64,000 nt of DNA from the NCBI GenBank assembly GCA_903994525.1, contig CAJEXW010000005.1:1-64000 (forward strand), written 5' to 3'. The notes under the pieces were generated by a model that worked only from the letters and a program-made list of their open reading frames with translations, did no database searches and was not told the origin of the DNA. The first letter of the stretch is position 1. Each line of letters begins with the position of its first letter. Positions 8,970 through 18,110 of the stretch are shown here, piece by piece. Made by a program: the position numbers and the translations under genes. Source of the DNA: an uncultured Chlorobiaceae bacterium (GTDB lineage: Bacteria > Bacteroidota > Chlorobiia > Chlorobiales > Chlorobiaceae).

Positions 8970-11801
8970 TTAGTGGGCTTCCAGCCAGTTTTTTCCAAAG
9001 CCGGTATCGACCTCGACAGGAACGGTTTTAATGCCACAAGTTATTGCTGCCTCGATCATTGCCTGTTCAACAAGCAATGCCAGCGACTCTTTTTCTGCCG
9101 TGGAGGTCTCAAAGATCAATTCGTCGTGAACCTGCAGAAGCATAACGGAGCGCATCTGTTTTTCGCGCATTTTTGAATTGCAGAGGATCATTGCGCATTT
9201 TATGATGTCTGCGGCGGTACCCTGAATCGGGGTATTCATTGCGGCCCTTTCTGCTGCCTTCTGTACATTGGTATTGCGACTGTTGAGGTCAGGGATGTAA
9301 CGGCGTCTGCCACAAAGAGTGGAGACGTAACCATTTTTTTTTCCTGTTTCAATAATGCGTTGGAGCGCATCGAAGAGGCCCGGGTATTTTGCTTTATAGG
9401 TATCGATAATGATTTTGGCCTCTTTCTGTGGAATATTGAGTCGTTTAGCGAGACCAAAAGGCATGATACCATAGAGTACCCCAAAATTTACCTCTTTTGC
9501 CTTGCGTCGCATATCGCTGGTAATCTGGTCAAAACCAAAAATCACCCTGGCAGTTGCAGTGTGGATATCTTCCCGGTTGCGGAATGCTTCGATAAGCTGA
9601 AGGTCTCCTGATATTTCCGCAGCAATGCGCAGTTCAATTTGTGAGTAGTCAGCCGACAGTAACCAGTTTTCAGGATTCGACGGGATAAATGCGCGGCGAA
9701 TCTCCTTGCCGAGCGGTGTGCGGACCGGAATGTTCTGCAGATTCGGATTTGATGAGGAGAGTCGGCCTGTTGCCGTTATAAACTGGTTGAACGAGGTGTG
9801 TACTCTTCCAGTGACGGGATTGACAATTTTTGGAAGGGCATCAATATAGGTACCTTTGAGCTTTTGCAGGCTTCTGTATTCAAGAAGGTCACTTGCCATC
9901 GGATGAGCGGTAGCAAGCTCTTCAAGCACCTCGACATTGGTTGAAAAGCCGGTTTTTGTTGTTTTTCGTGCGGGGAGTCCAAGGACGTTAAATAAAATGT
10001 GCGATAGCTGTTTCGGAGAGTCGATATTGAATGGAGTGCCTGCAGCGCTGTAAATCTTTTCAGTCAAAAGCGCAAGCTCTTTTTCGGCAAGAGTGGAGGC
10101 TTGTGCGAGGTGTTCCGAATCAATACTTATGCCTGTGTATTCCATGTTGGCAAGGACGGAGACCAAAGGAAACTCTATCTTTTCACAGAGCCAGAGAAGC
10201 TCTTTTTCTGCTTTGAGCTTTTTACGGAACAGGCTTTCAAGCTGGAGGGCAAGATCGGCATCCTGACAGGCGTAGTCTGAGAGTTTTTCAGGATCAATGT
10301 CAAAAATATGGAGTTTTGCTTTTCCTGTGCCGACCAGTTCATCAAAGGTTGTTGTTCGATAACCGAGATATCGGGCCGCCATATCATCAAGATTATGCTT
10401 CTCTTCAGGGTTGAGCACATAGCTGGCAAGCATGGTGTCAAACCCAACCGGCGAAAGATCAATCCCGTACTTTTTCAGAACGAGGATGTCGTATTTGAGA
10501 TTCTGGCCGCTTTTCGGAAGGGATGAATCTTCAAGCAGGGGTTTAAGGAGTTCTAGCGTCTCATTTCTGTCAAGGGTATTTTGCGAAAAAGATATAAAAT
10601 GTGCTTTTCTCGCTTCAATGGAGATTGAGATGCCAGCCAGTTCAGCTTCAAAGGTATCAAGACTGGTCGTTTCTGTGTCAACAGCGATGCGTGAAGCTCC
10701 GAGCAATGACGAGATCAGCTTGTCCAGCTTCTCCTTTGTATCAACGAGCGTATAGTCCCCCTCCTGGGGGGAACGGAGCGCGGGTTGTATCTCTGCTGGC
10801 GGATCAACCGGGTATTCCTGGATTGACTCTTCTCCACAAGGGTTTTGTAACAGAGCCTCAAAAATCGTTGGTATTCTTAAAGCAATGGATTTGAATCCAA
10901 GCTTTTGCAGCAACGGCACAAGTTTTGTGCGATTCGGAAATCCACATGCAAGATCTTTCAGGGTAAAGTCAATGTGCAGATCGGTGCGTATGGTGACCAG
11001 TTGTGTGATAAGCTCAAGACGTGGCAGAAAATCTTCAAGGCTTTGTCTTGTTTTTGGGGTAATGTGGTCAAGATTGCTGTAGATATTCTGCAGCGAATGG
11101 AATTTATTGAGCAGTGTTGATGCTGTTTTTGGGCCGATACCTTTGGCTCCAGGAATATTGTCCGATGTGTCGCCTGTGAGCGCCAGAAATTGGGTGAAAA
11201 GCTCAGGCACAACTCCAAAGTGTTCAGCAATTTCGCTTTTTCCCAACAGCTCCAGCTCATTCTGGTTTTTACCCGGCCTGAGCATTTTTACTCCGTCATG
11301 GACAAGCTGGGCAAGATCCTTGTCAGGGGTAACAAGGTAGACTCGGCAGGTATCTTCAAACTTTTTTGCGGCGGTGCCGATAAGATCGTCTGCCTCGTAG
11401 CCGGGAGTTTTGATGAGTGGAATGTTGAAGGCATCCAGCAGTTCAAAAACCACATCAAGCTGCATGATCAGCTCTTCCGGTGGCGCTGCCCGATTGGCTT
11501 TGTAGGCAGGAAAAAGATCGTGCCGAAAGGTTTTCTCCTTGCTGTCAAAGACAGCCGCGAGATAGTCTGGCTTATAGATTTCAAAAATTTTCAGTAAGGC
11601 CGTCACAAAACCATAGAGCGCCCCAGTTGGCATTCCATCAGCGCTTGTCATACCGGCACGTTGGAGTGCGAAAAAGGCGCGGTAGAGCATTGCCATACCA
11701 TCAATCAGAAAAAGCGAGGGTTTGTGCTTGTTAACCCCTGGTACATCAGCCTTCTTTGCCGTTTCTTCATGGGAGAAAAAGTCCAGTTGACGGTTGTTCA
11801 T
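8970..11801 (-). CDS. polA: DNA polymerase I
   Basis: A full-length 943-residue three-domain enzyme for Okazaki-fragment processing and repair. The 5'-3' exonuclease occupies about residues 27-320. The proofreading 3'-5' exonuclease appears intact, with DTETTSLD near 372, NLKYDILVL and YACQDADLAL. The polymerase domain has motif A (SADYSQIELRI near 712), motif B (RRKAKEVNFGVLYG) and motif C (VHDEL near 889). Its start codon overlaps the pheA stop by 4 bases (ATGA), so translation is probably coupled to pheA. Confidence 0.98.
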   Translation of the reverse strand: MNNRQLDFFSHEETAKKADVPGVNKHKPSLFLIDGMAMLYRAFFALQRAGMTSADGMPTGALYGFVTALLKIFEIYKPDYLAAVFDSKEKTFRHDLFPAYKANRAAPPEELIMQLDVVFELLDAFNIPLIKTPGYEADDLIGTAAKKFEDTCRVYLVTPDKDLAQLVHDGVKMLRPGKNQNELELLGKSEIAEHFGVVPELFTQFLALTGDTSDNIPGAKGIGPKTASTLLNKFHSLQNIYSNLDHITPKTRQSLEDFLPRLELITQLVTIRTDLHIDFTLKDLACGFPNRTKLVPLLQKLGFKSIALRIPTIFEALLQNPCGEESIQEYPVDPPAEIQPALRSPQEGDYTLVDTKEKLDKLISSLLGASRIAVDTETTSLDTFEAELAGISISIEARKAHFISFSQNTLDRNETLELLKPLLEDSSLPKSGQNLKYDILVLKKYGIDLSPVGFDTMLASYVLNPEEKHNLDDMAARYLGYRTTTFDELVGTGKAKLHIFDIDPEKLSDYACQDADLALQLESLFRKKLKAEKELLWLCEKIEFPLVSVLANMEYTGISIDSEHLAQASTLAEKELALLTEKIYSAAGTPFNIDSPKQLSHILFNVLGLPARKTTKTGFSTNVEVLEELATAHPMASDLLEYRSLQKLKGTYIDALPKIVNPVTGRVHTSFNQFITATGRLSSSNPNLQNIPVRTPLGKEIRRAFIPSNPENWLLSADYSQIELRIAAEISGDLQLIEAFRNREDIHTATARVIFGFDQITSDMRRKAKEVNFGVLYGIMPFGLAKRLNIPQKEAKIIIDTYKAKYPGLFDALQRIIETGKKNGYVSTLCGRRRYIPDLNSRNTNVQKAAERAAMNTPIQGTAADIIKCAMILCNSKMREKQMRSVMLLQVHDELIFETSTAEKESLALLVEQAMIEAAITCGIKTVPVEVDTGFGKNWLEAH

Positions 11802-12649
11802 TCTGAAACGACTCCGTAGCTTCCCAGCACGTTGACCATGGTGGCAAACTCCCGGAGATGGTTGAGTGCGTTATAAATATTCGGATTCTCCTGATGGCCG
11901 ATAAAATCAACATAAAAAAGGTACTCAAAAGCCTTTTTTCTGAATGGACGCGACTCGATTTTTGTCAGATCAATATTGCGCATGGCAAACGTTGCCAATG
12001 CTTTGAAAAGCGAGCCCTGTTCATTGGGAAGGGCAAATGCAATTGAAGTTTTGTAGTGAGACGTATCAAGTTTTGTCTCATTTTCCACGAGCTTCAGGGA
12101 GGGATGGTTTTTATTGTGCGTAATGCAAAAAAAGCGGGTGATGTTCCACTCTTCATCAGCCAAATTTTCTTTCATGATTTCCAGCCCGTAGAGCTCTCCT
12201 GCACGTTTGGAGGCAATGGCAAGCTTTGTTGCATCTTTTTCTGCAGCAACCATTTTTGCGCTTCCGGCTGTATCGTAAGCTGCTTCTGCTTTGAGTCCTC
12301 TGTGTACAGCAAAAAAATTCCGGCATTGGGCCAAAGCCTGAGGGTGAGAAAGTACCTTTAGCGCCCTCTCTACCGAGGAGCCCTGGATGCCGAGCAGACA
12401 ATGTTCAACCTTCACAAACGTTTCTGCCGCAATCGTTACAGGATGTTGGAGCAAGAGGTCATAGTTCTGATGAATACTGCCGCCCAGTGAATTTTCAATC
12501 GGGATAACGGCATAATCGACACTTCGCTCTTCGACCGCGGCAAAGACTTCCTCAAATGATTCGCATGGTTTTGGCACTCCAATTCTGAGTGCGGCTATTT
12601 CACTATAAGCACCAGGTTCACCCTGATAGGCAATCATCAAGTTTGTCAT
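11798..12649 (-). CDS. pheA: prephenate dehydratase
   Basis: The 283-residue monofunctional enzyme converts prephenate to phenylpyruvate for phenylalanine synthesis. The catalytic domain opens with YQGEPGAYSE near residues 8-17 and contains PIENSLGGS near 50 and the catalytic TRF in NITRFFCI near 170. A C-terminal ACT domain (from about 197, LPNEQGSLFKAL, then the ESRP block) should give feedback inhibition by phenylalanine. There is no chorismate mutase domain. It is the first gene of a pheA-polA pair and is divergent from yebC. Confidence 0.96.
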   Translation of the reverse strand: MTNLMIAYQGEPGAYSEIAALRIGVPKPCESFEEVFAAVEERSVDYAVIPIENSLGGSIHQNYDLLLQHPVTIAAETFVKVEHCLLGIQGSSVERALKVLSHPQALAQCRNFFAVHRGLKAEAAYDTAGSAKMVAAEKDATKLAIASKRAGELYGLEIMKENLADEEWNITRFFCITHNKNHPSLKLVENETKLDTSHYKTSIAFALPNEQGSLFKALATFAMRNIDLTKIESRPFRKKAFEYLFYVDFIGHQENPNIYNALNHLREFATMVNVLGSYGVVSE

Positions 12650-12767
12650 TGTTTTTTCTTGTTGTTAACTTGCGCTAATAGCCTTTGATTTGGTTTTATT
12701 TAAAGAAAATAAATCTATTATCATAGAAGAGGTTACCGGAGCATTAACAAATCAGCAGTATTTCATC

Positions 12768-13520
12768 ATGTCAGGACACAGCAAGTGGGCAACAATTAAA
12801 AGGAAAAAGGCCGCAACTGACCAAAAACGGGGCAGTCTCTTTACGAAATTGGTCAAGGAGATTACTATTGCGGCTAAAATGGGTGGAGGCGATCCCTCCG
12901 GCAACCCTCGTCTAAGACTTGCTATTGATACCGCAAGAGATAACTCGATGCCGATGGATAATATCCAGCGAGCCATCAAAAAAGGAACAGGGGAGCTTGA
13001 TGGTGTTATATGGGATGAAATCACCTATGAAGGCTATGGACCTGCAGGAATAGCCCTGATTATTGAAACAGCAACAGATAATCGCAACCGTACGGTGGCT
13101 GATCTCCGTCATATAATGAGTCGCAATAATGGTTCGCTTGGTGAAAGCGGGAGTGTCAGTTGGATGTTTCAGCGCAAGGGCACTCTGGATGTTCTTAAAT
13201 CAGTCGCGAGTGAGGATTTGCTGATAGAGACGTTGCTTGATGCTGGTCTTGAAGATCTCAGTGGTGGGAGTGACGACTATTTTACCGTTACCACCGAGAT
13301 CAAGAATCTCGAAGTCGCAAAACAGATGCTTGAGAGTGCAGGAATAACTTACGAGAATGCAAAGAATGATCTTGTGCCTGAAAACTATATTGAACTTGAA
13401 GCGGAGGATGCCCGAAAAGTGATCAAGCTGATTGATGCACTGGAGAGTAATGATGATGTGCAGGTGGTTTATTCGAATATGGAGATCAGTGAAAGTGCTA
13501 TGGAAAGCTTAAACGAGTAG
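12768..13520 (+). CDS. yebC: YebC/PmpR-family protein
   Basis: A 250-residue YebC/TACO1-type protein, formerly described as a DNA-binding regulator and in recent work linked to helping ribosomes through difficult stretches. It opens with the family signature [13 protein letters not shown], followed by [15 protein letters not shown] and the acidic second and third domains. I use the ATG at 12768; the frame is open 26 codons further upstream but that extension is not conserved in the family. It is followed directly by ruvC, a frequent neighbour. Confidence 0.95.
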   Translation: MSGHSKWATIKRKKAATDQKRGSLFTKLVKEITIAAKMGGGDPSGNPRLRLAIDTARDNSMPMDNIQRAIKKGTGELDGVIWDEITYEGYGPAGIALIIETATDNRNRTVADLRHIMSRNNGSLGESGSVSWMFQRKGTLDVLKSVASEDLLIETLLDAGLEDLSGGSDDYFTVTTEIKNLEVAKQMLESAGITYENAKNDLVPENYIELEAEDARKVIKLIDALESNDDVQVVYSNMEISESAMESLNE

Positions 13521-14087
13521 ATGATGGTTGTTCTCGGGATTGATCCCGGAAGTCTGAATACCGGTTATGGCGTTGTTGGTCATGATTCGGGCGGGTTTTC
13601 TCTTCTTGTTTGCGGGGTAATACGGTTGCACTCCCGAGAGAGTCATCCTGAGCGAATAGCTCAGATTTGTCGGGAGCTCGAGGAGGTGATTGTGGATTTT
13701 CATCCTGACAGGGTGGCTCTTGAAACCGCGTTTCTGAGCAGAAATGTACAATCAGCCCTGAAGCTGGGTCAGGTGCGTGGTGCGGTGATCGCGCTTGCGA
13801 TGAGTCGTCATCTTGCACTGCATGAATTTGCTCCTCGTGAGGTCAAGTTGGCGATTACTGGCAGGGGAGCGGCAAGTAAAGAGCAGGTTGCCTTTATGGT
13901 GGCGCGTATGCTTCGTATTGCTCAGCCCCCCAAACCTTATGATGTTACCGATGCGCTGGGTATCGCACTGTGTGATCTGCTTCGGGGGGAAAGCCGTGAT
14001 CAGGGCTTTCCTTCCGGGAAAAAGCGGAAAGGGGGCGGAAGTTGGTCGCAGTTTGTCACCGCATCTCCAAAGATGGTTATCCGTTAG
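13521..14087 (+). CDS. ruvC: crossover junction endodeoxyribonuclease RuvC
   Basis: The 188-residue Holliday-junction resolvase starts at the base after the yebC stop. The acidic catalytic set is visible: Asp in [12 protein letters not shown] near residue 8, Glu in ALETAF near 68, and two acidic positions in [10 protein letters not shown] near 140. Two consecutive ATG codons (13521 and 13524) make the first residue ambiguous. RuvB is encoded about 36 kb away at 49519, so the resolvasome genes are dispersed. Confidence 0.96.
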   Translation: MMVVLGIDPGSLNTGYGVVGHDSGGFSLLVCGVIRLHSRESHPERIAQICRELEEVIVDFHPDRVALETAFLSRNVQSALKLGQVRGAVIALAMSRHLALHEFAPREVKLAITGRGAASKEQVAFMVARMLRIAQPPKPYDVTDALGIALCDLLRGESRDQGFPSGKKRKGGGSWSQFVTASPKMVIR

Positions 14088-14159
14088 TTTCAGTGAGCAA
14101 ATAAGGAAGTTTTATATCTTGCAAAGAGCTGATATGACACAATAACTAAATGCATCATC

Positions 14160-14714
14160 GTGGAAGGTCGTATCTTTAATCTGCCGAATTCTCTCAGTTT
14201 TTTGAGAATACTGTTGATTCCCTGGTTTCTCTACTACTATCATCATGGTCATCTCAAGATTGCGATTACCATCATGGTTTTTGCTGTTCTTACCGACTGG
14301 TTTGACGGGCGAGTTGCCCGGTGGACCAACGAGGTCTCTGAAATGGGGAAAATTATTGATCCTCTTGCTGACAAACTCTGTCTTGCAAGTGTCGCCATCT
14401 ATTTTCTTGTGGTTGGTCAGCTTCCGTTATGGTTTGTCCTCTTTGTTGTCCTCCGTGACCTTTTGATTTTTATTGGCGCTGGATATGTAAAACTTCGTCA
14501 TTCTGTTGTAACAACCTCCCTCTGGCCGGGAAAATGGGCTGTGGGTTTCGTCTCCATGTTGTTTATTGTCATGGTATGGCCTCATCCCTTTTTCAAACTC
14601 TATCCCTTTAAGGCGCTTTTTTTATACCTTTCGACAGGAACACTATTGTACTCTTTTTCCCAATACTGTATAAGATTTTACAGGATTCATAATGGTTTGG
14701 ATTATGGATCCTGA
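14160..14714 (+). CDS. pgsA: CDP-alcohol phosphatidyltransferase (PgsA-like)
   Basis: A 184-residue multi-span membrane enzyme. The CDP-alcohol phosphotransferase signature DGx2ARx8Gx3Dx3D is present near residues 43-66 (FDGRVARW...GKIIDPLADK). The NLPNSLSFLRILLIP opening is characteristic of CDP-diacylglycerol--glycerol-3-phosphate 3-phosphatidyltransferase, the first step to phosphatidylglycerol. The start is GTG at 14160. PgsA is the best guess; other CDP-alcohol substrates cannot be excluded. Confidence 0.85.
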   Translation: MEGRIFNLPNSLSFLRILLIPWFLYYYHHGHLKIAITIMVFAVLTDWFDGRVARWTNEVSEMGKIIDPLADKLCLASVAIYFLVVGQLPLWFVLFVVLRDLLIFIGAGYVKLRHSVVTTSLWPGKWAVGFVSMLFIVMVWPHPFFKLYPFKALFLYLSTGTLLYSFSQYCIRFYRIHNGLDYGS

Positions 14715-14974
14715 GCCAGCTTGCACCTTGGGAGGGGAGCCGCCTCTTTCGCAGAGTATAACATAAAGCAAGCCGCAGAGTTATTGACAACTTTACAGAG
14801 GAAGACGCAAATTCTTGGATTTTGTGTATTAACTTATTTTTTCTAAAGCGCTTGATGGTTCTGTAATGCTTCGGCTCACTCTGTCTGGAGTGTTGACAAC
14901 TTGTTGGCAGTGTGTTGAAAACCGTTTGTGAAGCGCCAGATCAATGCTCTGAGCAGGCGCCTCATAAATGGTAC
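14715..14974. other. 260-base intergenic region with repeated TTGACAACTT
   Basis: This stretch separates the convergent pgsA-like and lpxC-fabZ genes. It contains no convincing reading frame. The 10-mer TTGACAACTT occurs at 14784-14793 and again at 14893-14902, with a related TGTTGAAAACC just downstream. The AT-rich section at 14815-14845 and the TTGACAAC-like repeats are vaguely like replication or protein-binding sites, but I found no consensus DnaA box. I see no clear terminator. Confidence 0.4.
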
Positions 14975-16372
14975 TTACTTGTTTTTTGACACAATAGTGG
15001 CCATCAGGGAGGCTTCACAGGCAAGTTCACCCCGAACGTATGCTTTTGCATCAAACTGACAGACGTTTCTGCGGCGGTTTGTCACAACAGCTTCAATGAC
15101 AAGAGTGTCGCCAGGAAGAACCGGTTTGCGGAAGCGGGCTTTGTCAATACCCATAAAATAGACCACGCTTTCCTGAATATTATCATTGCCATTAAGCATC
15201 ATGATGCCACCGGTCTGTGCCATAGCTTCGAGGATAAGGACACCGGGCATGATAGGGTTTCCGGGAAAATGGCCCTGGAAGAAAGGTTCGTTGATGGTGA
15301 CGTTTTTGATGGAGACGATTCTTTCGTCGAGTTTAAACTCCACAATTTTATCGATCAACAGAAATGGGTAACGGTGGGGAAGTATTTTTTGAATGGCATT
15401 GATATCAAAAATCACCCCTGCTTTTTTCTCATGCTGGTACTGCCGTGCCAGTTTGTTGCGATCGGCATATTTTTTGAGCTGTCGAACAAATTCAACATTT
15501 GATGCGTGGCCAGGCCGTGCAGCCAGCACCTGTGCCTGAAGCGGCATTCCAAGCAGAGCAATGTCGCCAAGAAGGTCGAGAAGCTTGTGACGTGCCGGTT
15601 CATTGGCAAAGCGAAGTTCGCGATTGTTGAGAATGCCATTTTCGCCGAGAAGAAGATTCTCTTTGCCCAGTGTTTTCCCAAGCGCCGCAAGCTCTTCGTC
15701 TTGCATGGCCTTGTCGATAATGACAATAGCGTTGTCGATATCCCCGCCCTTGATAATGCCCTGATTGGCAAGTCCTTCAACTTCACTGAGAAAACAGAAA
15801 GTTCGTGAAGAGGAAAACTCTTTGACAAACTCCTTGTCCAGATCAAAAAGGCCTGAGTGCTGTGAACCCAGAGCAGGATTTTTGTAATCCACCATCACCG
15901 TGATTCTAAAGCTGTCAAGAGGTAACGCTACGATATCAACGCTTTTTGCGGCATCATGGTATTCAATGGTCTCATCAATGACCAGGTAGTTTTTTGGCTC
16001 ATCCTGCTCCTTGAAGCCAGCCGCCAGAAGCGCTTCGGCAAAGGGGTGAGAGCTTCCATCCATGACCGGAGGTTCCGGACCACTCAGCTCTATTCGGCAG
16101 TTATCAATCTGTAGACCGTAGAGGGCTCCAAGCACATGCTCGGTGGTATGTACTTTGATGCCGTTCAGTGCAATGGTGGTTCCTCGCAGGACATCAACGA
16201 CATTATCGATAAGCGCTGGTATTTCAGGGCTGTTTTCGACATCGGTGCGGACAAAACGGTAGCCGTAATTTACCGGTGCAGGTTTAAACGTGATGGTACA
16301 TTTTTCACCTGTGTGGAGTCCCGTGCCACAGAGAGAGACCTCTTTTTGAATCGAGCGTTGATGAATGAGCAT
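14975..16372 (-). CDS. lpxC/fabZ: bifunctional UDP-3-O-acyl-GlcNAc deacetylase / 3-hydroxyacyl-ACP dehydratase
   Basis: A 465-residue fusion. The LpxC half has GTGLHTGE near residue 18, the zinc-site [12 protein letters not shown] near 75-86, [11 protein letters not shown] and [14 protein letters not shown] near 265. The FabZ half begins near residue 320, with [11 protein letters not shown] and the catalytic [13 protein letters not shown]. LpxC commits to lipid A synthesis; FabZ dehydrates 3-hydroxyacyl-ACP, a competing use of the same acyl pool. The fusion is known in Bacteroidetes and Chlorobi. I start at the ATG at 16372 ([11 protein letters not shown]); the frame is open 30 codons further upstream but without conservation. 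Confidence 0.95.
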   Translation of the reverse strand: MLIHQRSIQKEVSLCGTGLHTGEKCTITFKPAPVNYGYRFVRTDVENSPEIPALIDNVVDVLRGTTIALNGIKVHTTEHVLGALYGLQIDNCRIELSGPEPPVMDGSSHPFAEALLAAGFKEQDEPKNYLVIDETIEYHDAAKSVDIVALPLDSFRITVMVDYKNPALGSQHSGLFDLDKEFVKEFSSSRTFCFLSEVEGLANQGIIKGGDIDNAIVIIDKAMQDEELAALGKTLGKENLLLGENGILNNRELRFANEPARHKLLDLLGDIALLGMPLQAQVLAARPGHASNVEFVRQLKKYADRNKLARQYQHEKKAGVIFDINAIQKILPHRYPFLLIDKIVEFKLDERIVSIKNVTINEPFFQGHFPGNPIMPGVLILEAMAQTGGIMMLNGNDNIQESVVYFMGIDKARFRKPVLPGDTLVIEAVVTNRRRNVCQFDAKAYVRGELACEASLMATIVSKNK

Positions 16373-16483
16373 AGTGTAATCGTTGCTCCTGGCCGGGTTG
16401 TCGGGCAGGAAATGAGACGCAAATTGTAATGTCAAGAAAACGTGCTGGTGGCCAAGATACAAAAGAAGTGTTTCCTGTTCAAA

Positions 16484-17314
16484 TCAGGAACCGGAGTTGT
16501 ACGCCAGTACCTCTTCTTTCTGGAAATGTTTTAGCGTTTTCTCAAGCAGCAGTGGATGGGTAACCGCGCTGCCAGCAAGAATGCTTCCTCCCCTGAATAT
16601 ATCACTGTTTCCTGAAAAATCAGTAACAATCCCCCCCGCTTCGCGCACCAGCAAGACACCCGCCGCAAAATCCCAGGGAGAGAGTTTGAATTCCCAAAAG
16701 CCGTCAAAGCGTCCGCACGCAGTGTAGGCAAGGTCAATTGCCGCCGAGCCTGCGCGGCGGATACCGGCAGAGTCGTGAATGACATCGCGCAACATACTAA
16801 GGGTGGAGTCAAGGTAGTGGTACTGGCTGAAGGGAAGGCCAGTTGCCATGAGAAAACTCTCTTTGTCTGTCCGGCTTGATATGGCAATTTTTTTTCCGTT
16901 CAGGTATGCTCCCTCTCCAGCTTCAGCAGTAAACAGTTCGTCAAGTGCCGGCTGATAGACAACGCCGGCAAGAAGTTTGTTCTTGCTGTCGCGTAGCGCT
17001 ATGCTTATAGAAAAAACAGGAAAAGAGTGGATGAAGTTCAGCGTTCCATCCAGGGGGTCTACAATCCATGTCCGACCAGATGAACCGTTCATGACGGTGC
17101 CCTCTTCGCAGAGCATGCTGTCGTCAGGAAAGCTTGCGGCAATCGTTGAGCTGATTGCTGCTTCGCAAGCCTTGTCAACAACCGTGACAAAATCTTTGAA
17201 CTGCTTGAGCTGGATTTCGGGATGAGATAGTTCGCCAAATTTTTCGAGAGTAATCGCCCCTGCCACCCGTGCTGCGTTGATGGCTACTTGCAGCTCTTCG
17301 CTTTCCTGTTTCAT
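16484..17314 (-). CDS. inositol monophosphatase family protein (SuhB-like)
   Basis: A 276-residue metal-dependent sugar/inositol phosphatase. Motif 1 is WIVDPLDGTLNFIHSFP near residues 83-99, preceded by the metal-ligand EEGT near 71. Motif 2 is SPWDFAAGVLLVREAGG near 215. The family covers inositol monophosphatase, the SuhB rRNA-processing factor and some fructose-1,6-bisphosphatase-like enzymes; the substrate cannot be chosen from sequence. It lies 111 bases upstream of the lpxC-fabZ start on the same strand. Confidence 0.9.
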   Translation of the reverse strand: MKQESEELQVAINAARVAGAITLEKFGELSHPEIQLKQFKDFVTVVDKACEAAISSTIAASFPDDSMLCEEGTVMNGSSGRTWIVDPLDGTLNFIHSFPVFSISIALRDSKNKLLAGVVYQPALDELFTAEAGEGAYLNGKKIAISSRTDKESFLMATGLPFSQYHYLDSTLSMLRDVIHDSAGIRRAGSAAIDLAYTACGRFDGFWEFKLSPWDFAAGVLLVREAGGIVTDFSGNSDIFRGGSILAGSAVTHPLLLEKTLKHFQKEEVLAYNSGS

Positions 17315-17525
17315 GTATTTGCTTCAAAATTGTGATGTTGTCGTGGGAATCAATATACTATTTCTTTGTTTGACATAAGGGGGGAGCGGATTTTAGTTCA
17401 AAGGACTCGTGTTATGCTCTGGGGGGTACTCTCTGCGGAGTGGTTTCCGGGAATTAACAGGAGCTGATATCTGTTCCTTGTTGGCATCATAGTTCAAAGG
17501 CTTTATCAATTTCATTCCAATTTTT

Positions 17526-18011
17526 ATGAAACTCAGTATACCAACGCTTCTGCTGTGTATCGGCTTGTGTTTTGTTTTTGCCTATGCCGGCAGCACCTTT
17601 ACTCCGGTGCCCGGCTCTGAGTGGTACTATTCCTTGCTGAAGAGGCCTTCCTGGAATCCACCGGACTGGTTGTTTCCTCCTGTCTGGACGATACTCTTTT
17701 TGCTTATGGGTACCTCACTGGCTCTGGTTGTGGAGCAGTGGGGCGAAAAAAAACAGATACAGGTGGCGCTGGTTGTTTTTGGTGTGCAGCTCCTGCTCAA
17801 TCTCGGCTGGTCGGCCACCTTTTTTGGTCTTCACTCTCCCGTGATGGCGTTAGTGGTTATAGCGTTTTTGTGGATTGCCATTGTTTTGACGATTGTACAA
17901 TTCAGGGCAGTTTCGCTCGTTGCGGCTTACCTCCTGATTCCCTATCTCTTGTGGGTGAGTTTTGCATCCTATCTTAATTTCATTATCTGGAAGCTTAACT
18001 GGGTCAGTTGA
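17526..18011 (+). CDS. tspO: TspO/MBR family membrane protein
   Basis: The 161-residue protein has five predicted membrane helices and the tryptophan-rich signature of the translocator/peripheral benzodiazepine receptor family (KRPSWNPPDWLFPPVWTILF near residues 38-57, NLGWSATFF near 95). Members bind porphyrins and tetrapyrrole intermediates, and in Rhodobacter TspO modulates pigment gene expression. In an organism making bacteriochlorophyll and haem, a tetrapyrrole-related role is plausible but inferred. A hairpin terminator follows at 18049-18084. Confidence 0.93.
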   Translation: MKLSIPTLLLCIGLCFVFAYAGSTFTPVPGSEWYYSLLKRPSWNPPDWLFPPVWTILFLLMGTSLALVVEQWGEKKQIQVALVVFGVQLLLNLGWSATFFGLHSPVMALVVIAFLWIAIVLTIVQFRAVSLVAAYLLIPYLLWVSFASYLNFIIWKLNWVS

Positions 18012-18048
18012 TATTTTTTTATTCGGGGACGCAATGGTGCAGGAGACA

Positions 18049-18084
18049 AAACAAAAAGCGCAGTAGAGGCTGCGCTTTTTGTTT
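18049..18084. terminator. bidirectional intrinsic terminator between tspO and acs
   Basis: A perfect 15-base inverted repeat (AAACAAAAAGCGCAG and its complement) with a 6-base loop. The GC core is flanked by A-tracts on the left and T-tracts on the right, so it can end both the tspO transcript and the convergent acs transcript. Confidence 0.9.
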
Positions 18085-18110
18085 CAATATGGTAGGTGCA
18101 AAGCCGAGGC

